DNA of 64,000 bases from the NCBI GenBank assembly GCA_009746045.1, contig RPFO01000059.1, positions 684,501-748,500 on the forward strand, in the 5' to 3' direction. The notes beneath the pieces are model-generated. The model did no database searches, had not been told where the DNA came from, and saw only the letters and a program-made list of their open reading frames with translations. Shown piece after piece: positions 56,501-64,000 of the stretch (its first letter is position 1; each line of letters begins with the position of its first letter). Made by a program: the position numbers and the translations under genes. Source of the DNA: Mesostigma viride. Its lineage: Eukaryota > Streptophyta > Mesostigmatophyceae > Mesostigmatales > Mesostigmataceae.

Positions 56501-57758
56501 TGCCGTGCAAGGGGAAGCGGCGCACATACTGCGCAAAACCGATGCTGAACCTGCACATGCTGAACGTGCCCCTGCCAGGGTCCCAAGCAGCCCAACCCAG
56601 AGCCTGAATTCCGCAGTCTTGTGTGAAATGAGCGACCAGATGTGAGGCCAGCCGCTGTGTATTTATGCAGAATATCTTGCTGTGCTGCTACCCCTGGTGA
56701 TTGCCAACTGTCATACGCAACACACTGTTTAATTAGCCCCTTCTGGGTTGCCATATATGCTTTCTGACGACAACATATGCATACATGGGGCCTAACAGAG
56801 ACTGAGACATCATGGTAAATGGTACCCTAGTCCTCATGCAAATGGCGCGGGGCCATTTGCAAGTACTTATTTATTTTACTTAATACAAGTCTCCTGGGGT
56901 CGGAGAGACACTCCAAAGCAACATCACATACTAGTAGCGCCTGCAGGGTTGTAATTGAAAGTATACCTGGCATTCCGTCTCATCAGGCCGGTTGTTGCAT
57001 GTGTTCAGACAGGCCAAGTTGGCGGCACAGCCTGGATCGGCCACGCACCGGGCCAGCTCGGCTCTGCAGTTGCCTAGAAGACACTTGCAAACAGCAATAG
57101 AGTCCACGGCATTCGCAGGGCTTGGAGACGCGAAGAGCAGCAAGGCCGCGGATGTCGCAGCCGCAGCCGTGTAAAAGCGGCTGAGCCACTGTGGGGTGTC
57201 GGAGGCAGACTCGCCAGGAATGTTCGACTTCGCTGCCGCTGGGCGCAGGACACACGAGCAGCAGAAGTAGCCGGGAGGGGTTAAGGGCACGGCCCTTCGG
57301 CAGCAAATCCGAAGCAGTTAAGACTGTACACCTGGACTTGAACATCTACAACTACTGCTTCCAATCACAACTTGGGAACACCAGGGAACGTCCTCGTCAG
57401 CAGTTGGGTGTGAAGACGCTCGCAGAAAGCAAGGACACCACTCTGTCGCAAATGGCATGTAAGCTGTATACGTATTCTGCCACCATTCTGCCTCGACTGC
57501 TATACACTGTAGACTGATTTAAGTTATGTAGGCAGGAGAATTTTCAATTCAAGTTCTCGGCCGCTGATTCATGCGACGTGGAGAATTACTCAATTTACCC
57601 TTTGCGCTGACGGCAAAATGTCGAAGGCTTTGCGGCCGAGTTGGTGCCGGCCTAGCGAGCCTCTGACCAAGCCAAGCATGGCCGCAAACACCATTCTTGG
57701 CAGGAAAAACTGGGGAAGTCACGGGCTGCGGTGAAATGAGGGTAGCCATCGTCGCCAT
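53559..57758 (-). CDS. VDE: Violaxanthin de-epoxidase precursor, 6 exons, 430 aa
   Basis: The lumenal enzyme that converts violaxanthin to zeaxanthin with ascorbate at low pH. Exons (minus): 57758-57599, 57238-56967, 56184-55969, 55006-54836, 54562-54417 and 53886-53559. Phases close to 1,293 nt. Residues 1-57 form a plant-type stromal transit peptide ([16 protein letters not shown]). A twin-targeting hydrophobic stretch [17 protein letters not shown] ends at an AxA site, so the mature protein starts near Val98. The Cys-rich domain ([15 protein letters not shown] ... NNRPDETEC ... KCGDLFEN) plus FDCQ and DNSCPP gives 13 cysteines, the number conserved in plant VDE. The lipocalin domain shows [32 protein letters not shown] and [10 protein letters not shown]. 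The C-terminus is Glu-rich with FTEAERRLL. The first exon was chosen because its phase and transit-peptide character both fit. Divergent from ZEP. Confidence 0.95.
55037..55303 (+). repeat. (GGTT)n microsatellite in VDE intron 3
   Basis: About 62 tandem ggtt units with a few ggat at the right end, within the intron between 55968 and 55007. The NQPT and VGWL reading frames are artefacts. Confidence 0.95.
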
Positions 57759-58900
57759 GATTATGGCGCAATGTTACCCTATCCACTGTAGTAACTGTTG
57801 CGGTGGTCGGTGAGTCTTTGAAATGGTTTCCGTGGACTCCCCCAGTGCAACACCACGTTCTGTCGTTCCGCCTTTTCGTGAAACCGTTTATCCGGTGGTT
57901 GATATTTCTGGGCAACTTTAACTGATCACCGTCTGGAATCACAGATAAAACATCAAGCATTGGCGCTTACTAATCGAAACTCGGCTTTTCGTCCTGTCAG
58001 CAACTGTATGCGCCTAGTACGTAGAACATAGCACGGTCCACGTGTTATACATACTTGACGAGTGTTGGCGGCCTTCGAGGCATGGGTAAGCTAAAGCTTT
58101 CGTTGCTGAGCCTCCAGTACCGGTTGGAAACTAGTTGACTTATCTTTCTTGTTTTCAGTTGTTGTTGTTGTTGTTGCCGCCCACGCCGCACATGGGCAGC
58201 AGAGTTAACGTACAAATCCTGGAGGTAACGTACAAATCTCTGCATGTGCGGCGCAACAACAACAAGAGGTAACTGCATGTTCCCATCAGCTGCTATCTAC
58301 AGTGCCGTAAGCGGAACCGCCCACACAACAAGAGGTAACGTAGAGTACACGTGTAGTCTTGGTCGATTTGCCACGCCGCGAAGCAAACTACATGTAACTT
58401 GTAGAGTATCCTTCGCTGGCAAATTCTCCGAAAGGCGAAAGAACCCAAGGGAACGCCAGGCGACAGTTAAGCTTCCGCCAAGTCCTGCATGCGCAGTTGC
58501 GCACGCTATTTCCGTAACTGGCAGGTTGGTGGCAACGTGTCTTGCTCATGATAGTCAGTCAATCAGGTTCTCCTCTTGACAGTGGCGCGAACTCGGTCCC
58601 ATCTCCCGTGAGTTGTTCTTGACGCACCACGTGGGTCAGAATTGATCTGTGATTGTGCCACGTTGCCATCTTCGTCCCCTCTTGTACGGCCCACAGTGCC
58701 AGGCTCCAATCGATGCATCCAGCGTTTCCAGGCATCCACGAATGCTCACGAAGAGCAGTGACATCCAACTCGTAATCTCTTTATCTCCATAACGACGGAC
58801 ACTTTGTATGATCTCACCGCACGTCGTTTTGACTTCGTGGTTCGCAACCTGCTGACGAGTGCGTAAACGAGGCGAGGGGCAGCCATACTCGAGGAAAAGC
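57759..58900. promoter_or_regulatory. Shared VDE/ZEP divergent intergenic region
   Basis: This 1,142 bp separates the two start codons. Visible direct repeats: taacgtacaaatc at 58207 and 58227, and caacaagaggtaac near 58259 and 58326, with a CAA-rich tract between (reverse of gttgttgttgttg at 58157). These are candidate shared regulatory motifs. No TATA box is convincing. Confidence 0.5.
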
Positions 58901-60451
58901 ATGGCATCGCTCGCATTCCTCGGTCAAGCGCCTGCCGCGGGACAGCTGCAAAGCTTTTCCGGAGGCTGGAAGGATAATGCCAAAGTATCCTTCCGTCGAC
59001 CTGCACGCAGTGGGCGATTGTCGGTGCGGGCAGCTGCCATCGACACTCTAAGCGAGAAAAGGGACAAAATCCTTATAGCTGGCGGTGGAATCGGAGGCCT
59101 TTCGCTGGCTCTTGCATTTAAGCGAGTAGGTTTGGATTCGATAGTGTTCGAAAGGGTCAGGGAGTATAAACCGTTCGGTGGACCCATTCAGCTGCAATGC
59201 AACGCGCTCGGAGCTCTGGAGTCGATCTGCCCTCAATTCGCTCAGAAGGTGATTGAAAGAGCAACGATCACGGGAGACCGTCTTAACGGCCTGGTCGATG
59301 GCGTCACCGGCGACTGGTATTGCCGCTTCGACGTGCGCAGGCCCTGCCGCGAAAACGGACTGCCGCTCACGTTGGTCATCTCTCGGTACGAGCTGCTTGA
59401 GCTCCTAACCAAGGAGGTTGGACAGGATGTCGTGCAGATCGGCACGGAGGTCGTCGGCTACGAGCAGGACGACCACGGTGTGACCGCAATTCTGAGCAAC
59501 GGCCAGCGCATTGCGGGCAACATCCTCGTGGGCGCGGATGGCATCCGGTCCAAGGTCCGCCAGCAGATGCGCGGCGACTCCCCGCAAAGCTACTCCACCT
59601 ACACGGTGTACACCGGCATCGCCAAGTACACCCCCCCTAACCTCGACAAGATCGGCTACCAGGTGTTCTTGGGCGAGCTGAACTACTTTGTGGCCTCGGA
59701 TGTGGGTGACGGCCTGCAGCAGTGGTACGCGTTCCACGAATGCCCCGCCGGCGGCGTGGACACGATCAAACCCAAGGACCAGCTGCTCCAGTACTATGAC
59801 GGCTGGTGTGACGAGGTCATCAACCGCATCAAGGCGACCCCCGATGATGTCATCGAGCGCCGCGACGTTTACGATGTCATCCCCTCCATCAACGGCTGGG
59901 CCAGCGACCGCGTGGCGCTGCTGGGCGATGCCATCCACGCCGTACAGCCCAACCTGGGCCAGGGCGGTGGCCAGGCGATTGAGTCCGCCTTCACACTCGC
60001 CAATGAGCTGGCCAAGCTCAACCACGACTACTCTGACATCAATAAGGTGCGCCTCGCCCTCTGGCGCTACACCTCACGTCGTGTGATCCGCTGCGGCTCC
60101 ATCCACGGCCTCAGCCGCATGGCCTCCCTCCTCAACACCGTCTACCGCCCCTACCTGGGCTCCCAGCCGTACAGCTTCTACCCGGAGCCAGTCCAGAAGT
60201 TCTGGCTCGAGGTGGCCAAGCTCAAGATCCCCCACCCAGGCCGTGTCGTCGGCCAGATCATGATCATACTGACCATCCAAGCGGTGCTCGAGTACGTGGG
60301 CGCGGGCTTTGGCATCCCGGACTTCTTGGGCGGCCCCTCCATGTCCAAGAACCGCATCAAGTACTGCCAGGTGCCGGGCATCTCAGCGCCCAAGCGCCCG
60401 CTCACCGACGATGACTTCAAGATGAAAGGCATTCCCGGCTTCGCCAAGTAA
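58901..60451 (+). CDS. ZEP: Zeaxanthin epoxidase precursor, single exon, 516 aa
   Basis: FAD-dependent monooxygenase that re-epoxidises zeaxanthin to violaxanthin on the stromal side, opposing VDE. Residues 1-46 form a transit peptide ending VRAAA, without an ER signal. The Rossmann FAD motif LIAGGGIGGLSLALAF is at 58-73, followed by ERVREYKPFGGPIQLQCNAL. The second FAD motif GADGIRSKVR lies near 212 and GDAIHAVQPNLGQGGGQAIE near 342. The C-terminal hydrophobic stretch GQIMIILTIQAVLEYVGAG may be membrane-associated. The FHA domain of land-plant ZEP is absent, so it is shorter than the ~660-aa plant enzyme. ATG 58901 (agcATGGCA) is preferred over the upstream in-frame GTG. The lack of introns contrasts with the neighbours, and the coding part turns much more GC-rich after codon 200. 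Confidence 0.95.
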   Translation: MASLAFLGQAPAAGQLQSFSGGWKDNAKVSFRRPARSGRLSVRAAAIDTLSEKRDKILIAGGGIGGLSLALAFKRVGLDSIVFERVREYKPFGGPIQLQCNALGALESICPQFAQKVIERATITGDRLNGLVDGVTGDWYCRFDVRRPCRENGLPLTLVISRYELLELLTKEVGQDVVQIGTEVVGYEQDDHGVTAILSNGQRIAGNILVGADGIRSKVRQQMRGDSPQSYSTYTVYTGIAKYTPPNLDKIGYQVFLGELNYFVASDVGDGLQQWYAFHECPAGGVDTIKPKDQLLQYYDGWCDEVINRIKATPDDVIERRDVYDVIPSINGWASDRVALLGDAIHAVQPNLGQGGGQAIESAFTLANELAKLNHDYSDINKVRLALWRYTSRRVIRCGSIHGLSRMASLLNTVYRPYLGSQPYSFYPEPVQKFWLEVAKLKIPHPGRVVGQIMIILTIQAVLEYVGAGFGIPDFLGGPSMSKNRIKYCQVPGISAPKRPLTDDDFKMKGIPGFAK

Positions 60452-61184
60452 GCGAGCACCTAACTTGGGGTTGGTGGAATGTGTGCACGAGAGGTGGAGG
60501 GAGGCAGCAGGGAGGACCCCATCGCAGCCTCTTGTGCGCGGTATTTAAACATGGGGGTGGGCCTGGTTCTGCGTCAGCGTGGTCCACCCCCTGCTGGTTC
60601 TTCAGGTGTTTTCTGCTAGAGAGCAGTCCCGCTTCGTATTGGCAAGCAGCTTAGAGGATACTGTGGACCCTTAAACTGAGGACGCTGTGCCAGCAGGAGT
60701 TGGTGGCCCCCGTTGCACTGGCAGGGAGCAGAGGGTCCCTGGAAACTAGCCTGCTGCTGGAGCCCCTGCCAGGGCGTTTGTCTTCCACTCAATGTGGGCT
60801 CGCCGCCTTGCGTGTTTGCCAGAAGGTGGCAGTAATGGAGCTGCCTGTCCGTCAGGTCCTTGTCTCCTGTTCTTATCCAGCGTCCTGCTGTTTGGTTGGG
60901 CTGTGTCAGTAGACCTGCTGGCATCAGCATCAGCTGCTCTCTGGCTATGTCCAAGGTCCTCACCATGACAACAGCTGGCTTGGGCAAAGTCAAAACATGC
61001 AATATGCTGTGCTGAATACAAAGAGCATGTTGTGCTGCATCATGTCCTGCATTGCTCTAAAAGTGCTACGGTTCAACCCTGATGAGGGTGATGCTGCCAT
61101 GCGTGAGGGTCGTGGATCCATAGGTATTGAAACTAGAATGTTACTATAGCATTCCCCACCCTTGCAGGACTATTAGTTAGATGT
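60452..61184. other. ZEP 3' flank
   Basis: Contains the ZEP 3' UTR. No gene or repeat recognised; short frames on both strands have no domains. Confidence 0.5.
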
Positions 61185-61690
61185 TGTAGGTAGCTGATGT
61201 AGATAGCTTAGACCGGTAGGACTGTTTGCACCCATCCATCCATCCATCCATCCATCCATCCATCCATCCATCCATCCATCCATCCATCCATCCATCCATC
61301 CATCCATCCATCCATCCATCCATCCATCCATCCATCCATCCATCCATCCATCCATCCATCCATCCATCCATCCATCCATCCATCCATCCATCCATCCATC
61401 CATCCATCCATCCATCCATCCATCCATCCATCCATCCATCCATCCATCCATCCATCCATCCATCCATCCATCCATCCATCCATCCATCCATCCATCCATC
61501 CATCCATCCATCCATCCATCCATCCATCCATCCATCCATCCATCCATCCATCCATCCATCCATCCATCCATCCATCCATCCATCCATCCATCCATCCATC
61601 CATCCATCCATCCATCCATCCATCCATCGGGGTTAATGCTCCGTGACTCCCCAACGGGAGCATGAGTCTATCTAATTAATTAATTAATTG
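61185..61690 (+). repeat. Dispersed repeat R3 with 99 perfect CATC units
   Basis: Flanks gaccggtaggactgtttg and ggggttaatgctccgtg with ccccaacgggagcatgag match 15450-15540. The CATC array spans 61233-61628 (396 bp) without an interruption, against three units in the other copy. The WMDG and PSIH frames are artefacts. The right end is taattaattaatt. Confidence 0.95.
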
Positions 61691-61885
61691 CAGGACTAAG
61701 GTGTTCAAAGAAGTGCCTCCAAGGGGTGGGCATCTGTGGAAGTCTGGTCCATGTCATTTTGCAGGCTTGTCTCATGTTACCAGTGCCCCGCGAAGGTCTG
61801 ACAGCATGCATGTAACATTTAAGATTCTGGAAGTGTTGCGCGTATTAATTTTCTCGGAGTTGCGCGTATTACCCACTGCGATGTA

Positions 61886-61953
61886 CAAAATGTACCTGAA
61901 CGCAAATGGTTTTCACATTTGCGGCGTGCCAAATCAGAATCAAAATGTACCTG
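61886..61953 (+). mobile_element. 42-bp 5'-truncated SINE tail with 13-bp duplication
   Basis: The insert 61899-61940 (aacgcaaatggttttcacat and on to aaatcagaat) is flanked by caaaatgtacctg (61886-61898 and 61941-61953). It matches the last part of the SINE. Confidence 0.85.
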
Positions 61954-62205
61954 GATGAATCATGAGTTGTTAAATTTGTTGAACACGAGTAAGGTGCAAT
62001 CCTGCTCTTGCCGAAAGATTATCCTGAGCTAGTATGGACCGCGGGTGTCTCACTTTCTCACTCAGATCTCTTGCGATGATTCTAATTTATATGCCATTGG
62101 GCTGTACTTGTAAGTAAGTACTTGCGTGTCATTCGCATGGGTATTATTTAATTGATTTATTAATTATTTAGGAACATAAGTCCGCTGGGAGTATATGTAG
62201 CACAT
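61954..62205. other. Short unassigned spacer before the LINE
   Basis: AT-rich (tattatttaattgatttatt). Its end gtatatgtagcacatat is repeated inverted beyond the LINE (aatatgtgctacat at 63369). Confidence 0.4.
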
Positions 62206-63290
62206 ATGCCTGTCACCACGGGGGGTGGCATGCAAGGTTGTGTCCTGTCCCCGGCCATACCTGTTCATTATTGTCGTGGATCACGTCATGCGCCGGGCAC
62301 GTGCGCGCTTTACTGGGATTCGAGCCAGGCTTGGACATCCTTAACGAGAAAGACCACGGCGGGGTTGAACCTAGCTGGCTACCGCCTGGCCGACCTGATT
62401 TATGCGGATGACACCACCCTCATCGCGCGCCCCGAGCACATTCAGACCTGGCTGGACTGTCTGGGCCTGGAGGCGAGGGCGGTGGGGTTGGAGATTAGTG
62501 TGAAAACTGAGGCGATGGTGATTAATTGGGGCCTCCAGTACACCGCCGCTGCCGCGCGCCTGCTCGACGGGACGACGGTCGATCCGTTCCGGGATCGCTT
62601 CAAACTGTTAGGTAGCTGGCTCCCTGACACCGCCGACGATGTGGACACCCGCATTGGCCTGGCCTGGGCTACTAGGCTTCGTTCGCTCAACACCTACTGG
62701 CGCTCCAAGGGCCTGGGCGAGCACCGCAAGCGCATGCTCTTCAAGGTCCTCGTCCTCACGGTGCTCACGTACGGCGCCGAGGCATGGACACTCACACCCA
62801 CCCTGGCATCTAGGCTAGACGGCACAGTTTACAGGATGCTCCGACAGGTCCTGAACGTAGGGTTTTCCAAGCGCCCGTCATCAGAGTCTTTGTATCAGGG
62901 CATGCCTCGTATTTCAGACGAGATTAGACAGCGTAGGATAGCATTTGTAGGACACCTTGCTCGCACCAGCCAGGTCGACACCGCTCTTGGTCTGGCAGGC
63001 CCCCAGCGGCTTGGCCAGCCTGGGCGGCACATTCTGACCTGGCCTGGCCCCAAGGGCATTCCCAAAAGGGTAGGGAAACATGCCACGAACTACGTCCAGA
63101 TGCTGCTGGATGACCTACTGGTCCCAGCCCAGTTTGAATACCGCATCCACTCTCTCTCCCTTCTTTGGACTGCCATGCAGTTCTAACAAGACGCGGTGGC
63201 AGAAGATTGTCAAGGCTCACGCGCCCGACCCTGTGGGCAAGCCACCTCCCCCCAAGAGGAGGAGGCGTTTTGATGAGTAGGGTAGTTAGG
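62206..63290 (+). pseudogene. LINE reverse transcriptase, C-terminal portion
   Basis: The best preserved LINE piece. It holds QGCVLSP (RT motif with GC.LSP), then after a frame slip LADLIYADDTTLIARPE with the catalytic YADD, EISVKTEAMVINW, FKLLGSWLP, then the thumb region KVLVLTVLTYGAEAWTL, YRMLRQVLNVGFS and RQRRIAFVGHLART. The end KPPPPKRRRRFDE is in a second frame, followed by TAG. Endonuclease and most of the RT fingers are missing, and frameshifts are present, so it is dead. The YADD block and LTYGAEAWTL thumb are typical of non-LTR elements. Confidence 0.9.
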
Positions 63291-63738
63291 ATTTTTCTAG
63301 ACTAGATATCTAGACTAGAGTTAGGTTAGTTAGATTACGTGGCTCTTCCCACTCCACCATCCATCAAGGAATATGTGCTACATGGTAGATCCCAATGGAG
63401 GCATGTTAATATTTAATTTAATATGCCTGAGACGCAGTCACGTGTCTATTAATTAATTAAATAATGCCTGAGACGCGGCATATGGCCTATTATAAACTCT
63501 TGGCGCGCTACTTCCTAGCTGCAGGTGGGGGAATGTAAACTGCCACAGGTACTCTGGGTGCACAAAAGGCACCTGCACCACCGTGATCTATCAAAGCCCG
63601 TCCCAAAGGTGGCCCGTCATGGGGTGGAAGTTCAGCATATGGCTACACAGGATTGGTTGTCTCCTTGGTACGCGGGAGCTAGCGCATGGCGTCTCAGCAG
63701 AGCTAGTAGCTTGCTGCGTGGCCGGGCACAGCATAGCT
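63291..63738 (+). repeat. LINE 3' flank and start of R2 copy D
   Basis: 63360-63480 is AT-rich with two versions of aatatgcctgagacgc. From about 63600 the sequence resembles the 14.7 kb region (catggggtggaag, cagcagag). Another ggttgtctccttg (63652-63664) may be a further retroposon tail, without a clear duplication. Confidence 0.5.
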
Positions 63739-63788
63739 AAATCCGGATTCTCCCGATTTCTGGCCTGCGCTGGTTGTCTCCTTGAAAT
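63739..63788 (+). mobile_element. 42-bp retroposon tail with 4-bp duplication
   Basis: The insert 63743-63784 (ccggattctcccgatttctg, then gcctgcgctggttgtctcct tg) is flanked by aaat. Copy A of R2 at 13305-13320 (cagcataattaaataaagct) is the approximate empty site. Confidence 0.75.
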
Positions 63789-64000
63789 AAATGAAGCTAG
63801 GCATCATCTGGTGTGTGGTGCATCATGGGCACACATGTACATGACTAAATACTGTTCATGAGTCAGCTAGCTGGTATAGTGCCTGTAGTATGTGTGCATG
63901 TACAAGGCCACGGTCTAACTATTCTACACTACTACTGCTGTATTCCCCTAAGCTCAGTGGGGCGTCTGGAGTCGCTGGGGCCGCGGTGGTCGCGGGGGTC
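63785..64000 (+). repeat. Dispersed repeat R2, copy D (runs off the window)
   Basis: Homologous to 13312-13530: aagctaggcatcatctggtg, ggcacacatgtacatg, tgtacaaggccacgg, ctgctgtattcccctaagct. Continues past the right edge. Confidence 0.8.

Noticed and set aside
57290-57345. VDE start at the in-frame GTG/ATG near 57.3 kb
   Set aside because: The frame has no ATG there. A good pyrimidine tract and acceptor at 57239-57241 joins in phase to an upstream exon with a proper transit peptide.
61173-61663. WMDG / PSIH repeat proteins
   Set aside because: Pure CATC microsatellite, open in all frames because of the period.

Overview
The window is nuclear DNA of a photosynthetic eukaryote, most likely a green-lineage alga. 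Five genes can be read exon by exon with GT-AG introns whose phases close exactly. The VDE and ZEP precursors start with plant-type transit peptides and no ER signal peptide, which argues for a primary plastid. The RAD1 fragment carries the plant-like YPGPD.EL motif. The species was not identified. No rRNA, tRNA or CRISPR locus was seen.

Layout. 0.5-1.75 kb: RAD1 (minus, 3' part beyond the window edge). 2.5-11.8 kb: MEMO1 (plus, 8 exons, 299 aa), divergent from RAD1, with most of its 9.3 kb made of intronic tandem repeats. 12-16.3 kb: retroelement debris, a SINE and dispersed repeats. 16.6-34.6 kb: one very large minus-strand gene of about 14 exons for a SLIP-GC-like dynamin-family GTPase (about 2,550 aa) with an N-terminal SAM domain. 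34.6-38.4 kb: mostly unassigned. 38.4-52.6 kb: one LINE copy split by a 13.3 kb nest made of three abutting copies of a TIR element (X1-X3), into which four further insertions have landed. 53.6-60.5 kb: violaxanthin de-epoxidase (minus) and zeaxanthin epoxidase (plus), head to head. 61-64 kb: a dispersed repeat with 99 CATC units, SINE and LINE fragments, and a repeat shared with 13 kb.

Gene logic. VDE and ZEP catalyse the two opposing directions of the xanthophyll (photoprotection) cycle and share a 1.1 kb divergent intergenic region. RAD1 is part of the 9-1-1 DNA damage clamp. MEMO1 is a conserved metal-binding protein of the dioxygenase-like fold. The SLIP-GC-like protein belongs to a family of large nuclear GTPases.

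Most unusual observations. (1) In many introns of MEMO1 and the SLIP-GC-like gene, the end of the upstream exon together with its 5' splice site has been tandemly copied into the intron, about 30 times in MEMO1 intron 2. (2) The X1-X3 trimer serves as its own empty-site control and resolves each nested insertion to the base. One of these is a 5'-truncated head-to-tail pentamer of a tRNA-like SINE flanked by an 8-bp target duplication. (3) A retroposon family has a fixed 3' end and is 5'-truncated down to 11 bp.
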